Positions 44,771-52,679 of a DNA stretch of 64,000 nt are shown here, piece by piece. The notes under the pieces were generated by a model. It was not told the origin of the DNA and ran no database searches. It was given only the letters and a program-made list of their open reading frames with translations. The number at the start of each line of letters is the position of its first letter. Position 1 is the stretch's first letter. The DNA comes from Leuconostoc kimchii IMSNU 11154 (GTDB taxonomy: Bacteria > Bacillota > Bacilli > Lactobacillales > Lactobacillaceae). The DNA lies in NCBI RefSeq assembly GCF_000092505.1, contig NC_014136.1, forward strand, positions 1,448,501 to 1,512,500. Direction: 5' to 3'. The position numbers and the translations under genes were made by a program.

Positions 44771-44812
44771 AAAAACCAAAAACCGATTAATTGTCGGTTT
44801 TTGGTTTTTTTG
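44771..44812. terminator. bidirectional terminator
   Basis: AAAACCAAAAACCGA pairs with TCGGTTTTTGGTTTT; A- and T-rich flanks serve both the plus-strand ATPase operon and the minus-strand perR. Confidence 0.88.
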
Positions 44813-44829
44813 TATCATGATAAGTTAAG

Positions 44830-45237
44830 CTATTTTGCTTCATCAGGGTCAACACCATAAATTTCAATATGAAATCCGGTAATATTGAGGCCACTTGCTT
44901 GACGGGCAGCCTCAAATAAAGGTGCAACATCAAAATTATCTGCATCAATAATTTCATTCGTATGATTGTTAATAATATGATAATGTGGTTCGCCGTAATA
45001 ATCGTAATGACGTTTATCATCTTTTTGTGTGTCAATGACAATAACAAGCCCCACATCAACCAATTTTTCTAAAGTATTATAAATAGTAGCTAAGCTGATT
45101 TCTTTTAAATCCATATGAATCATATCAGCCGTTGGATGTGTTTCGTGTGTCATTAGATAATCTAAAATGGTAATACGCTGGAATGTTGCTTTTAAACCGT
45201 GGGTTTGTAACATATCACGTAAGTCTGGATTTGTCAT
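44830..45237 (-). CDS. perR: Fur-family regulator, PerR-like, cysteine-free
   Basis: 135 residues. The N-terminal winged helix (GLKATFQRITILDYL, SLATIYNTLEKL) and the metal site residues H34, D79 (RHYD), H85 and H87 fit PerR, which uses Fe or Mn to sense peroxide. The structural zinc CxxC is replaced by N90-N-H-T93 and the protein has no cysteine. The own promoter region carries PER-like boxes and is divergent from the VIT genes. Could also be a Mn/Fe-sensing Fur or Mur. Confidence 0.8.
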   Translation of the reverse strand: MTNPDLRDMLQTHGLKATFQRITILDYLMTHETHPTADMIHMDLKEISLATIYNTLEKLVDVGLVIVIDTQKDDKRHYDYYGEPHYHIINNHTNEIIDADNFDVAPLFEAARQASGLNITGFHIEIYGVDPDEAK

Positions 45238-45276
45238 TTTATTACCTCATATTCTATAAATATTATAGCACGTAAA

Positions 45277-45291
45277 ATAGAATGTTTCTAA
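45277..45291 (-). promoter_or_regulatory. PER-box-like operator, perR side
   Basis: Minus strand TTAGAAA-C-ATTCTAT, a 7-1-7 inverted repeat close to the PER-box consensus (TTATAATNATTATAA). Confidence 0.6.
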
Positions 45292-45296
45292 TTATC

Positions 45297-45344
45297 TTGA
45301 TTTTTAAGCAAATATTTGGTATAACTAAATTAGAATAATTCTAA
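45297..45344 (+). promoter_or_regulatory. VIT promoter with PER box
   Basis: TTGATT (45297-45302), 17-base spacer, TATAAC (45320-45325), and a perfect TTAGAAT-A-ATTCTAA (45330-45344) at the predicted start of transcription. PerR should repress the VIT genes from here. Confidence 0.72.
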
Positions 45345-45357
45345 AAGAGGGATTGAA

Positions 45358-46032
45358 ATGGACAAGCAAAGTTTAATGCAACGTAACAACTTAATTCGAG
45401 CTGGTGTTATGGGTGCAAACGATGGGATTTTATCAGTATCCGGTATTGTTTTAGGTGTGGCTGGGGCTACAAGTAATACAGGTACAATTTTACTGGCAGG
45501 TTTTGCCGGTATGTTGGCGGGAACTGTATCTATGGCTATGGGAGAATATGTTTCTGTTAGTTCGCAGCATGATGCGCAGGAGAAAGTACGACGCATTCAA
45601 ACAGACGCATTAGCAACAAATTATGATGGTGAGTTTGCGTACATACAAAATAAATATACATCTGATGGTATTTCACCCAAATTAGCACGCCAAGCAACAG
45701 AAGAAATGATGAGTAAGGACGCGTTAACGACGACCGTACGGGAACGTTATGGGTTCACATTAGATCATGAACTTAGCGCAGGTGGTGCAGCGATGGCATC
45801 ATTAATCAGTTTTCCAATTGGATCTATTCTACCGATGTTAGCCATTTCTACGACACCGAAAGATATGCGAGAAATTGCAACCTTTATCGCCGTTATTATT
45901 GCGTTGACGTTGACAGGTTATTCAGCAGCCGTATTAAATGGTGCGAATAAAAAACGTGCTGCACTCAGAAATGTTATTGCTGGTGTCTTCACGATGGTTG
46001 TTACGTACATCATTGGATCGCTATTTAGATGA
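45358..46032 (+). CDS. VIT1/CCC1-family Fe/Mn transporter, copy 1
   Basis: 224 residues. RAGVMGANDGILSVSGIVLGVA and MLAGTVSMAMGEYVSVSSQHD are the family motifs, with a central metal-binding acidic/Glu-rich region and three C-terminal helices. Moves Fe(II) or Mn(II) out of the cytosol. Divergent from perR. Confidence 0.9.
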   Translation: MDKQSLMQRNNLIRAGVMGANDGILSVSGIVLGVAGATSNTGTILLAGFAGMLAGTVSMAMGEYVSVSSQHDAQEKVRRIQTDALATNYDGEFAYIQNKYTSDGISPKLARQATEEMMSKDALTTTVRERYGFTLDHELSAGGAAMASLISFPIGSILPMLAISTTPKDMREIATFIAVIIALTLTGYSAAVLNGANKKRAALRNVIAGVFTMVVTYIIGSLFR

Positions 46033-46040
46033 AAGGAGCG

Positions 46041-46068
46041 TTGCTATATTGCGTAAACAATATAACAA
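46041..46068 (+). other. hairpin between ribosome site and VIT copy 2 start
   Basis: TATATTG-CGTAAA-CAATATA (extended by TTG/CAA) lies between AAAGGAG (46032-46038) and the ATG at 46079, 40 bases away. Folding the hairpin would bring the ribosome site to about 12 bases from the ATG. An alternative is an 8-codon mini-ORF (TTG 46049 to TGA 46075). Confidence 0.45.
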
Positions 46069-46078
46069 TCATTGACAG

Positions 46079-46783
46079 ATGGATATTAAAATTAAAAAAG
46101 AACATGTTGTAAAAGAACAAGCGACGATGGATGAACGTCTGAATGCTATCCGAGCAGGTGTATTAGGATCGAATGATGGTATTTTAACAGTTGTTGGTGT
46201 GCTTTTTTCTGTTGCAGCAGCAACGACAGATAATTTTGCTATTTTCATAGCTGGGTTAGCCGATTTAATGGCTTGTGCGCTATCGATGGCTTCAGGTGAA
46301 TATTCATCTGTTAGCTCTCAATCTGACAGTGAAAAAGTAGTTGTCGCACAGGAACAAGCATTATTAGAAACAGATTTTCCGGGTCAACATTTATCAGTTG
46401 AAAATTTTTATGTTGATCGTGGTGTAACGAGGTCAACGGCTAAGGCGATTGCTGACGAATTAATGAGTAAAAAGCCGCTTGAAACCATGTTGAGTACAAA
46501 ATATGATATCACTTTGGGACACTATATGAATCCTTGGTCAGCTGCCTGGGCTTCATTGTTTTGCGCCGCTATTGGTGGCGTATTCCCATTAGCAGCATTG
46601 ATTTTATCGCCCGTACGCTATCAATTTATCGCTACAATTTTGGCAACGGTTGTTGCTGTTGCACTGACTGGTTTACTGAGTGCGAAAATGTCAAACGGTT
46701 TGGTTAAACGCGCTGTTGTGCGCAATATAGTGATTGGCTTACTAACGATTGCCATTCACTATGGTATTGGTATGTTATTTTAA
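46079..46783 (+). CDS. VIT1/CCC1-family Fe/Mn transporter, copy 2
   Basis: 234 residues, paralogous to the previous gene (RAGVLGSNDGILTVVGVLFSVA, ALSMASGEYSSVSSQSD). Two different VIT proteins in tandem behind one PER-box promoter suggest a metal-efflux pair, perhaps as a heterodimer or for different metals. The ribosome site is displaced, see the hairpin at 46041-46068. Confidence 0.88.
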   Translation: MDIKIKKEHVVKEQATMDERLNAIRAGVLGSNDGILTVVGVLFSVAAATTDNFAIFIAGLADLMACALSMASGEYSSVSSQSDSEKVVVAQEQALLETDFPGQHLSVENFYVDRGVTRSTAKAIADELMSKKPLETMLSTKYDITLGHYMNPWSAAWASLFCAAIGGVFPLAALILSPVRYQFIATILATVVAVALTGLLSAKMSNGLVKRAVVRNIVIGLLTIAIHYGIGMLF

Positions 46784-46829
46784 CTAAAATTTTAATACAT
46801 GATAACTAAATGTTTGGCATAATAGAAGT

Positions 46830-47678
46830 ATGATAAAACAAGCTAAACAATATTGGCAAGTGCTCGATAAGCGATTCAAACTCTCGACCCTAGGTGATTT
46901 ATTAACACGCGCCCAAATTAATTATGTCGGACCTACGTTTGCTTACTATGTTTTGTTAACAGTCTTTCCGATGTTGATTTCGGTGGCTATTATTATTTCT
47001 ATTACAAATGTTAGCCAGACAGATCTAATGACGGCCATACAAAGTGTATTGCCGAGTAATATTGAACAAATTGTGACACCTATTTTGCGGTCAGTTCTGT
47101 CATCTAAGAGTACGTCGTGGTTGTCATTTTCGATACTCTTAACGTTGTGGACTGTATCACGTGTTATTGCTGTTTTCAGATTATCTTTCAATCGCATTGC
47201 AGGTGTAGAAGAACGTATTAGTAACTTATTAACACGTGTATGGTCGTTTATTTGGTTATTAATTATTATTGCTGTATTTGGTGTGCTAATGGTAGGCAGT
47301 AATATTCTAACGATTGTGATCCAACAATTACCTGATAATCACTGGACTTTTTTCTTAACACATCAGTCACACTGGTTAATTTGGTTAGGTATGTGGCTGG
47401 CATTGACATTAATGAATTACTTATTACCGACCAAAGAAGGACGTGCACCTTTTAGATTTGTGGCTATTGGTAGCTTAATTGAGGTTGGCATGCTGAATTT
47501 GTTAAATGTTGGTTTTACTTGGTATACCAAATTTGGTTTGAAACAATATGATTTTTATCAGTCTATGAGTTCAATTATTGTTGTATTAATCTGGTTAAAT
47601 CTTATTGCTACTGTTCTGGTCATAGGATATGTGTTAATTCAGTGGATGACGATTCTAAAAAATGAATGGCATCAATAA
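46830..47678 (+). CDS. YihY/BrkB-family membrane protein
   Basis: 282 residues, six helices, with YYVLLTVFPMLISV and NYLLPTKEGRAPFRFVAIGSLIEV typical of the family. Function uncertain; sometimes called RNase BN wrongly. Lies 46 bases after VIT copy 2. Confidence 0.85.
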   Translation: MIKQAKQYWQVLDKRFKLSTLGDLLTRAQINYVGPTFAYYVLLTVFPMLISVAIIISITNVSQTDLMTAIQSVLPSNIEQIVTPILRSVLSSKSTSWLSFSILLTLWTVSRVIAVFRLSFNRIAGVEERISNLLTRVWSFIWLLIIIAVFGVLMVGSNILTIVIQQLPDNHWTFFLTHQSHWLIWLGMWLALTLMNYLLPTKEGRAPFRFVAIGSLIEVGMLNLLNVGFTWYTKFGLKQYDFYQSMSSIIVVLIWLNLIATVLVIGYVLIQWMTILKNEWHQ

Positions 47679-47705
47679 TGTATGCCTTTTGGAGGAATGT
47701 TAGAT

Positions 47706-48306
47706 ATGTTTCAGGATGATGATTTTAATATATTTTCTGTTGAGACGCTAGACGAGCGTATGCAGTTGATTAGGGAAAAAATAGGACCAAAATTTGAGCA
47801 AAGTGCAGCGGCCATATTACCAGTTTTAAATGAAAGTGGTCAACAATGGTATGCGCATATTGCAAAACATTTACGGCGAACAACGAATGCGCCTGATAAT
47901 ACTTGGGTGGCTTTTGCGCCAAACAAACGTGGTTATAAAATGATGCCACACTTTGAGTTAGGTATTTGGGCAGATCGTATTTATTTTTACCTTGCCGTCG
48001 AAGAAAATATGAAACCAAATGATACGCAAAGCATTGTGACAAAAATGAATGCCGCCCGTGATTTGATTCGGTCGCTGCCTAGTGATTTTGTATTGAGTGC
48101 GGATCATATGATTAACATGTCACAATCGTCTAACATACAGGCATATGATGACATGGTCACACGTTACCATCAAGTTAAGCATAGTGAAGTGCTCATTGGG
48201 GATTAATATACTGCGTGGCGATCAAAGCTTTGTCCAAGATACAGATTTATCGCAAATAATCACTGCGCTAAAATTATTGTTACCCATTTACGATGTCTTA
48301 AAATAA
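47706..48306 (+). pseudogene. DUF1054 (YktB-like) gene with a single-base frameshift
   Basis: From ATG 47706 (GGAGGA 9 bases upstream) the frame codes 166 residues and stops at 48206 after EVLIGD, too short for DUF1054, which is usually about 200. With one G removed from the GGGG at 48198-48201 the frame continues for 34 codons (INILRGDQSFVQDTDLSQI...LLPIYDVLK) to a stop at 48306, directly before the terminator, resembling the family's C-terminus. So this is a frameshifted gene or an assembly error. The upstream frame from ATG 47682 is unlikely. Confidence 0.75.
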
Positions 48307-48341
48307 AAATGTCGCCCCGTAAGTTGGGGCGACATTTTTTA
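48303..48341. terminator. bidirectional terminator
   Basis: AAATGTCGCCCC-GTAAGTT-GGGGCGACATTT followed by TTTAA; A-run on the other side. Serves the DUF1054 gene and the convergent membrane gene. Confidence 0.88.
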
Positions 48342-49160
48342 ATGGTATATTAATAGCATCGATAGCGCTAGCATGAGCACATAGCCCATATGTTGCCAGT
48401 TACCAATTTTTGCCTTTACAAATTGCAAGATAAAAGCTAATAAACTAAAAATAATAATAAAGACAGTACTGATTGCCATTTCATGACTAAAGACAGTAGC
48501 CAAAAACAATCCTAGCGTCAAAATACTTAATTTACGACCTTCAGGATTTGGCATAAAGATTGGGGTGAAATAAAAGCCAAAACCAAATAGCATAGGTAAT
48601 AATTGCCAGATGAAGCGCTGTGTCACGAAATTATTGGTGACATAAAAAATACTAATAGGTATGGTATAGGTTGCTAAAACACTGAATAAAACCAAACCAA
48701 GCCAGTTTTGTAAACCAAGCCAATTTTGTTGAACAGCTGCGCAGAATCCTGTTAATAATAAGAGTAAGATAAATATCTCGTGGCGTGTTTGGATGAGTGA
48801 ACTAAAGGTAAATAGCATACTCAATATTAAAAATAAATAACTTAGAATACTACGAAAGTTTTGTGTCATCATCAATGTCATGCCGATTGCAATGGTTAAC
48901 GTGTAACCAAACAAAGGCACAATTTGCCACGTCATCGCTGCGCCAGCCAATGCCTTTGTGTGAAGTAATGGTTGACGCCACCAGACAATGTTTAAGCTGA
49001 TAGCGATGACGGCTAAAGGTGCCCAACGACGCCAATCAAAAAAACCAGCTGGTGTAAAATTTTCATAGCTGCGACGTTCTTGTGGATTAGTGCTCATACG
49101 ATTTGGCATACGACGACCATCTGGTAATTGTTTAGATTGTTCTTGATAATTGAGATCCAT
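48339..49160 (-). CDS. unknown polytopic membrane protein
   Basis: 273 residues: a charged 45-residue N-terminus (SKQLPDGRRMPNRMSTNPQERR) then about eight helices. Family not recognised. It holds an exact 7-residue-scale duplication (NWLGLQ NWLGL), matching an 18-base tandem repeat at 48694-48729. Divergent from the metK leader. No ribosome site of note (TAATTA before ATG). Confidence 0.7.
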   Translation of the reverse strand: MDLNYQEQSKQLPDGRRMPNRMSTNPQERRSYENFTPAGFFDWRRWAPLAVIAISLNIVWWRQPLLHTKALAGAAMTWQIVPLFGYTLTIAIGMTLMMTQNFRSILSYLFLILSMLFTFSSLIQTRHEIFILLLLLTGFCAAVQQNWLGLQNWLGLVLFSVLATYTIPISIFYVTNNFVTQRFIWQLLPMLFGFGFYFTPIFMPNPEGRKLSILTLGLFLATVFSHEMAISTVFIIIFSLLAFILQFVKAKIGNWQHMGYVLMLALSMLLIYH

Positions 49161-49229
49161 AATTAATATTGTACCCTAATTTAATAGGAATGCGTATGGT
49201 TTTGTGAAATATCTCAAGGCACAACACAG

Positions 49230-49249
49230 ATATGATTTTAAATCATATT
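49230..49249. repeat. near-perfect palindrome upstream of metK promoter
   Basis: ATATGATTT-T-AAATCATAT, just before the metK -35. May be an operator for one of the two divergent genes. Confidence 0.4.
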
Positions 49250-49277
49250 TGCATTTTTGTGAAAGCTCTGCTATTCT
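49249..49277 (+). promoter_or_regulatory. metK promoter
   Basis: TTGCAT (49249-49254), 17-base spacer, TATTCT (49272-49277). Confidence 0.65.
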
Positions 49278-49296
49278 AAAGATACAATTTAAATCA

Positions 49297-49395
49297 GCTA
49301 TCAAGAGTAGGCGAGTGATACAGCACATTGACCCTACACCAACCGGTGGTATATGACAACATATATCAGCACGGTGGTCCATCTGTACAGATAGT
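49297..49395 (+). ncRNA. SAM riboswitch (S-box type, diverged)
   Basis: P1 CTATC/GATAG encloses ATCAAGAGTAGGCGAG, ACCCTACACCAACCGGTGG and CACGGTGGTCC, resembling the S-box order (ATCAAGAG, AACCGG, GGTGCCA) but diverged in P2 and P3. A terminator follows at 49405-49443. With metK downstream, feedback by SAM is expected. It is not the SMK box used in streptococci. Confidence 0.72.
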
Positions 49396-49404
49396 CGTCA
49401 CGTT

Positions 49405-49443
49405 AGCGCGTACCGACTAATCGTTGGTGTGCGCTTTTAATTT
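49405..49443 (+). terminator. SAM-riboswitch terminator
   Basis: GCGCGTACCGAC pairs with GTTGGTGTGCGC (several G-T wobbles) followed by TTTTAATTT. Confidence 0.7.
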
Positions 49444-49492
49444 GCGACCAGTAGCTTTTTATTTTGAATATTTTTAGGAGGTCATGTTTAAC

Positions 49493-50650
49493 ATGGCAAA
49501 GTATTTCACATCAGAATCAGTTTCCGCAGGACATCCAGACAAAATAGCCGATCAAATTGCTGATGCTATTTTGGATGCAGTACTCGAACAAGATCCATAT
49601 GCACGCTCAGCTGTTGAAGTCACAACATCAACAGGTGACGTTTCTATTTTTGGAGAATTATCAACGTCAGCCTATGTTAATGTACGACAAATTGCTACGG
49701 ATACCATTCGTGAAATTGGTTATAATAAGGCAGATCTTGGGTTCACGGCTGATTCTGTCAACGTATCAAATCGCATAGTTGAACAGTCAGGGGATATTTC
49801 TCAGGCAGTCGATAATGCTGATGATGATCCTGAGCAATTAGGTGCTGGCGATCAAGGTATGGTTTTTGGTTATGCTACAAATGAAACTGATAGTTATTTA
49901 CCCTTGACACTTGCTTTATCACATCGTTTGATGCGTAAAATTCGTGATGTTCGCGAAAGCGGTGTCGTTTCTTATTTGCGACCAGATGCTAAAGCTGAAG
50001 TGAGTGTTGAATTAGATGATAATGATCAAGTGACACGAATTGCAGCAGTCGTTTTGTCAACGCAACACGATGAAGATGTGACACTAGAGCAATTGCGTGA
50101 TGACGTCCGTCGATTTGTTATCGATGCAGTATTGCCACAAAACTTAGTAGACGATGATACGATTTACTATATTAATCCTTCAGGTCGTTTTGTTTTAGGC
50201 GGACCACAAGCAGATTCAGGACTAACGGGTCGTAAAATTATTGTTGATACCTATGGTGGCGCAGCCCATCATGGGGGTGGTGCATTCTCAGGTAAGGATG
50301 CGACAAAAGTTGATCGATCAGCAGCTTACTTTGCACGTTATGTTGCTAAAAACTTAGTAGCAGCAGGCGTGGCTGATAAGCTTGAACTTCAAGTCGCTTA
50401 CGCTATTGGTGTTGCACAACCTGTATCTTTGAACATTGATACATTTGGTACTGCAAAAATTGATGAAGACAAAATTCGCCATATTACATCACAATTATTT
50501 GATTTCCGACCATTAGCGATCATTAATCATTTGAATCTACGTCGTCCAATTTATAAGCAAACAGCAGCTTTTGGGCACTTTGGTCGCACAGATATTGACT
50601 TACCTTGGGAAGAATTAAATAAGGTAGCTGAAATTAAGTCATTGTTGTAA
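49493..50650 (+). CDS. metK: S-adenosylmethionine synthetase
   Basis: 385 residues. [43 protein letters not shown] and a C-terminal AFGHFGR are the MetK signatures (ATP, Mg and K sites). Makes SAM from methionine and ATP. ATG 49493 is taken; ATG 49484 lies only 2 bases from AGGAGG. Under the SAM riboswitch and thus tied to the met uptake operon. Confidence 0.93.
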   Translation: MAKYFTSESVSAGHPDKIADQIADAILDAVLEQDPYARSAVEVTTSTGDVSIFGELSTSAYVNVRQIATDTIREIGYNKADLGFTADSVNVSNRIVEQSGDISQAVDNADDDPEQLGAGDQGMVFGYATNETDSYLPLTLALSHRLMRKIRDVRESGVVSYLRPDAKAEVSVELDDNDQVTRIAAVVLSTQHDEDVTLEQLRDDVRRFVIDAVLPQNLVDDDTIYYINPSGRFVLGGPQADSGLTGRKIIVDTYGGAAHHGGGAFSGKDATKVDRSAAYFARYVAKNLVAAGVADKLELQVAYAIGVAQPVSLNIDTFGTAKIDEDKIRHITSQLFDFRPLAIINHLNLRRPIYKQTAAFGHFGRTDIDLPWEELNKVAEIKSLL

Positions 50651-50682
50651 TATTTAAATTGTTGTATATGTTAAAATAAGGT

Positions 50683-51621
50683 ATGGCAAAAAAGCAATCA
50701 ACAATACAGAGTTTAATGTTTGGCATGGCCATTGGTGAAAGTATGATCCAATTGACAACCAGTCAACAATATAAGCTATTAAAAACACCGAATCAATTCA
50801 ACGGTCTACTAAGTTGGGGGTCACAGACAAGTTTGGCTTTAACAACAATTGCAAGTTTATCCCGTGGATATCAACTATCAGATGTGATGAATCACTTTCA
50901 AAATTGGTATAAAAAACGACAATTTGCCCCAGAACAGACATTACAACAGGTAGATGATGTCACTAAACAAGCGTTGGAAAATTATAATAAGAATAGAGAT
51001 ACGTTAGCATCAGGAATATTGGAAGATACAGCAGATAGTGAAGATATTCTTGTGAGAATGTTACCAGTTGCATTGTACTTGCATCATGAATATGGTGTTT
51101 CTTTTATTAATGATGAAGTGGCAATGTTGACATTACATCGCATAGCAGGATTAACACATAATGACGAAGGTGCTTTGGTCAGTGTTGGCATGTTAAGTCT
51201 GATTGTTAGTCAATTATTAGATGGTCAAGTTATTCGGGATGCAGTTGAAAATGGATTGGCCTTTGGATTTGAATATTACTCACGGCATAAAGTATTTGAA
51301 GCAGAATTAACGGCTTTTGAGGAACTGAATTTACCAGATTTTGCTAATATTCCGGTCAATCATATTGAGTTGAACGGTCGTAGTGCGAATACATTAGAGG
51401 CAATTATTTGGTCATTACTGAATAGTAGTAATTATACTCAAGCTATCGAAAATGCATTTTTGCATGGGCACGCTAATCACATTGTACCAACTGTGGTGAG
51501 TGCTATTGCTGCAGTGGCTTATCATGAAGATTTAATTTTACAGGCCAGTCAGCATTTAGTTGCACGTAAATTGATTGTAGGTGTGACAAACCAAGCTGAG
51601 AGGTTAGGTCGGTTTAATTAA
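50683..51621 (+). CDS. degenerate ADP-ribosylglycohydrolase-like protein
   Basis: 312 residues. It follows the whole ADP-ribosylglycohydrolase fold (FGMAIGESM, SEDILVRMLPVAL, GLTHNDEGALVSVGML, ANTLEAIIWSLLNSSNYTQAIENAFLHG), but the metal-binding motifs are lost: the TDDT site is G46-S-Q-T49 and the C-terminal GGDTD site is H261-GHANHI. So it is likely an inactive family member. AAGG before ATG. Follows metK by 32 bases. Confidence 0.7.
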   Translation: MAKKQSTIQSLMFGMAIGESMIQLTTSQQYKLLKTPNQFNGLLSWGSQTSLALTTIASLSRGYQLSDVMNHFQNWYKKRQFAPEQTLQQVDDVTKQALENYNKNRDTLASGILEDTADSEDILVRMLPVALYLHHEYGVSFINDEVAMLTLHRIAGLTHNDEGALVSVGMLSLIVSQLLDGQVIRDAVENGLAFGFEYYSRHKVFEAELTAFEELNLPDFANIPVNHIELNGRSANTLEAIIWSLLNSSNYTQAIENAFLHGHANHIVPTVVSAIAAVAYHEDLILQASQHLVARKLIVGVTNQAERLGRFN

Positions 51622-51646
51622 GTTAAAAAGTACGTAAAACATTTAA

Positions 51647-51692
51647 AAACAGGTCTGAGTCTACTTAATTTAGTAGATTCAGACCTGTTTTT
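51647..51692. terminator. bidirectional terminator
   Basis: AAACAGGTCTGAGTCTACT pairs with AGTAGATTCAGACCTGTTT around a short loop. Confidence 0.88.
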
Positions 51693-52602
51693 ATAACCAA
51701 AAAGGATATGTTTCGTGATGGACAGTGAAAGCAAACGTACCATTTCCTAATGATTTACCGTCCATGTAGCCTGTTTGAATATCAGGTATATGGATATTCG
51801 CGTTGTCAGCTAGTGCAATATGGTGAATAGGATTGAGCTGATATTTTTTGTTACTTAACTTGAAAGGGGAGAGTATTGTTAAAAGCCTGATAGCTGACAT
51901 TTTTTCAGAAATGATCAAATTAAGTGGTGTTTTATGGCAGTCGACTTGTGTTAAGTTGTGATCAAAGCAAGGGTTGTTTTGAATAGTCATTAGAGCAGTA
52001 TTGGCTATTTGATGATAATGTTTACCATTCAAAATTGTCATGTGAAATGGTTGTTTCGTAATGGGTACGGCTTGTTTAGATAATAAAGGTGTAACCATTT
52101 TAAAAAGGGTATGTGGCAACGAGGTGCGTGGTGTTTCTTTTTCGGCATTGGCGACTGCATAACCAATATCGATGCGATTAACAAAATATTGTGTTGTTTG
52201 ATGTGGTGCATCACCACAAATTTTACCAACATTGAGTAGTTGTGATTCATTAGTTTTTTGTAATCGTAAAATGGCTTCAGAAACATGATTAACATGAATA
52301 GTTCTTAAAAAAGTATGATCTAACCCTGTTGGTATGTAAGTAAGTGGCAATTTAATATCACGTTTGACTGATAATAGACCGTTTAATACGTCATTTAAAG
52401 TACAACTATCGCCGACAGCTAGAATAACGGCTGTGGGATCAGTAGTCTTTCTGGCTATCATTTTAGCTAAGTAAGTTGCATGGCCAGTATATTCAGTGTC
52501 GTGCCACGCGACAATATTTGGTATTGCTTTGAGTGCTTGTATGGTGTTTAAATCATTTTCAGTACTAATATGTGGATTATTAATAACATAAAATTTAGGC
52601 AT
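51691..52602 (-). CDS. degenerate diacylglycerol/lipid kinase-like protein
   Basis: 303 residues from ATG 52602. The order of segments fits the diacylglycerol kinase catalytic fold (an N-terminal Rossmann half, then a beta sandwich). The catalytic GGDGT is VGDSCT (63-68) and the following PxGTGNDF is PTGLDHTF (91-98), so key glycines and the Asn are lost. Probably catalytically weak or dead. Convergent with the other degenerate enzyme. Confidence 0.65.
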   Translation of the reverse strand: MPKFYVINNPHISTENDLNTIQALKAIPNIVAWHDTEYTGHATYLAKMIARKTTDPTAVILAVGDSCTLNDVLNGLLSVKRDIKLPLTYIPTGLDHTFLRTIHVNHVSEAILRLQKTNESQLLNVGKICGDAPHQTTQYFVNRIDIGYAVANAEKETPRTSLPHTLFKMVTPLLSKQAVPITKQPFHMTILNGKHYHQIANTALMTIQNNPCFDHNLTQVDCHKTPLNLIISEKMSAIRLLTILSPFKLSNKKYQLNPIHHIALADNANIHIPDIQTGYMDGKSLGNGTFAFTVHHETYPFWL

Positions 52603-52642
52603 GAGTGACAATTTCTTTCGATAAAAATTAGTTCCATTGTAA

Positions 52643-52664
52643 CAAAAAAAGCCCCAAAGGGCTA
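52643..52664 (-). terminator. terminator after ppcA
   Basis: Minus strand AGCCC-TTTG-GGGCT followed by seven T. Confidence 0.75.
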
Positions 52665-52679
52665 TGGCACGAATGAATA

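Noticed and set aside
44787-45059. Second frame inside perR
   Set aside because: Shadow of the perR reading frame.
49176-49382. Minus-strand open frame over the metK leader
   Set aside because: It lies on the complement of the SAM riboswitch; no ribosome site.
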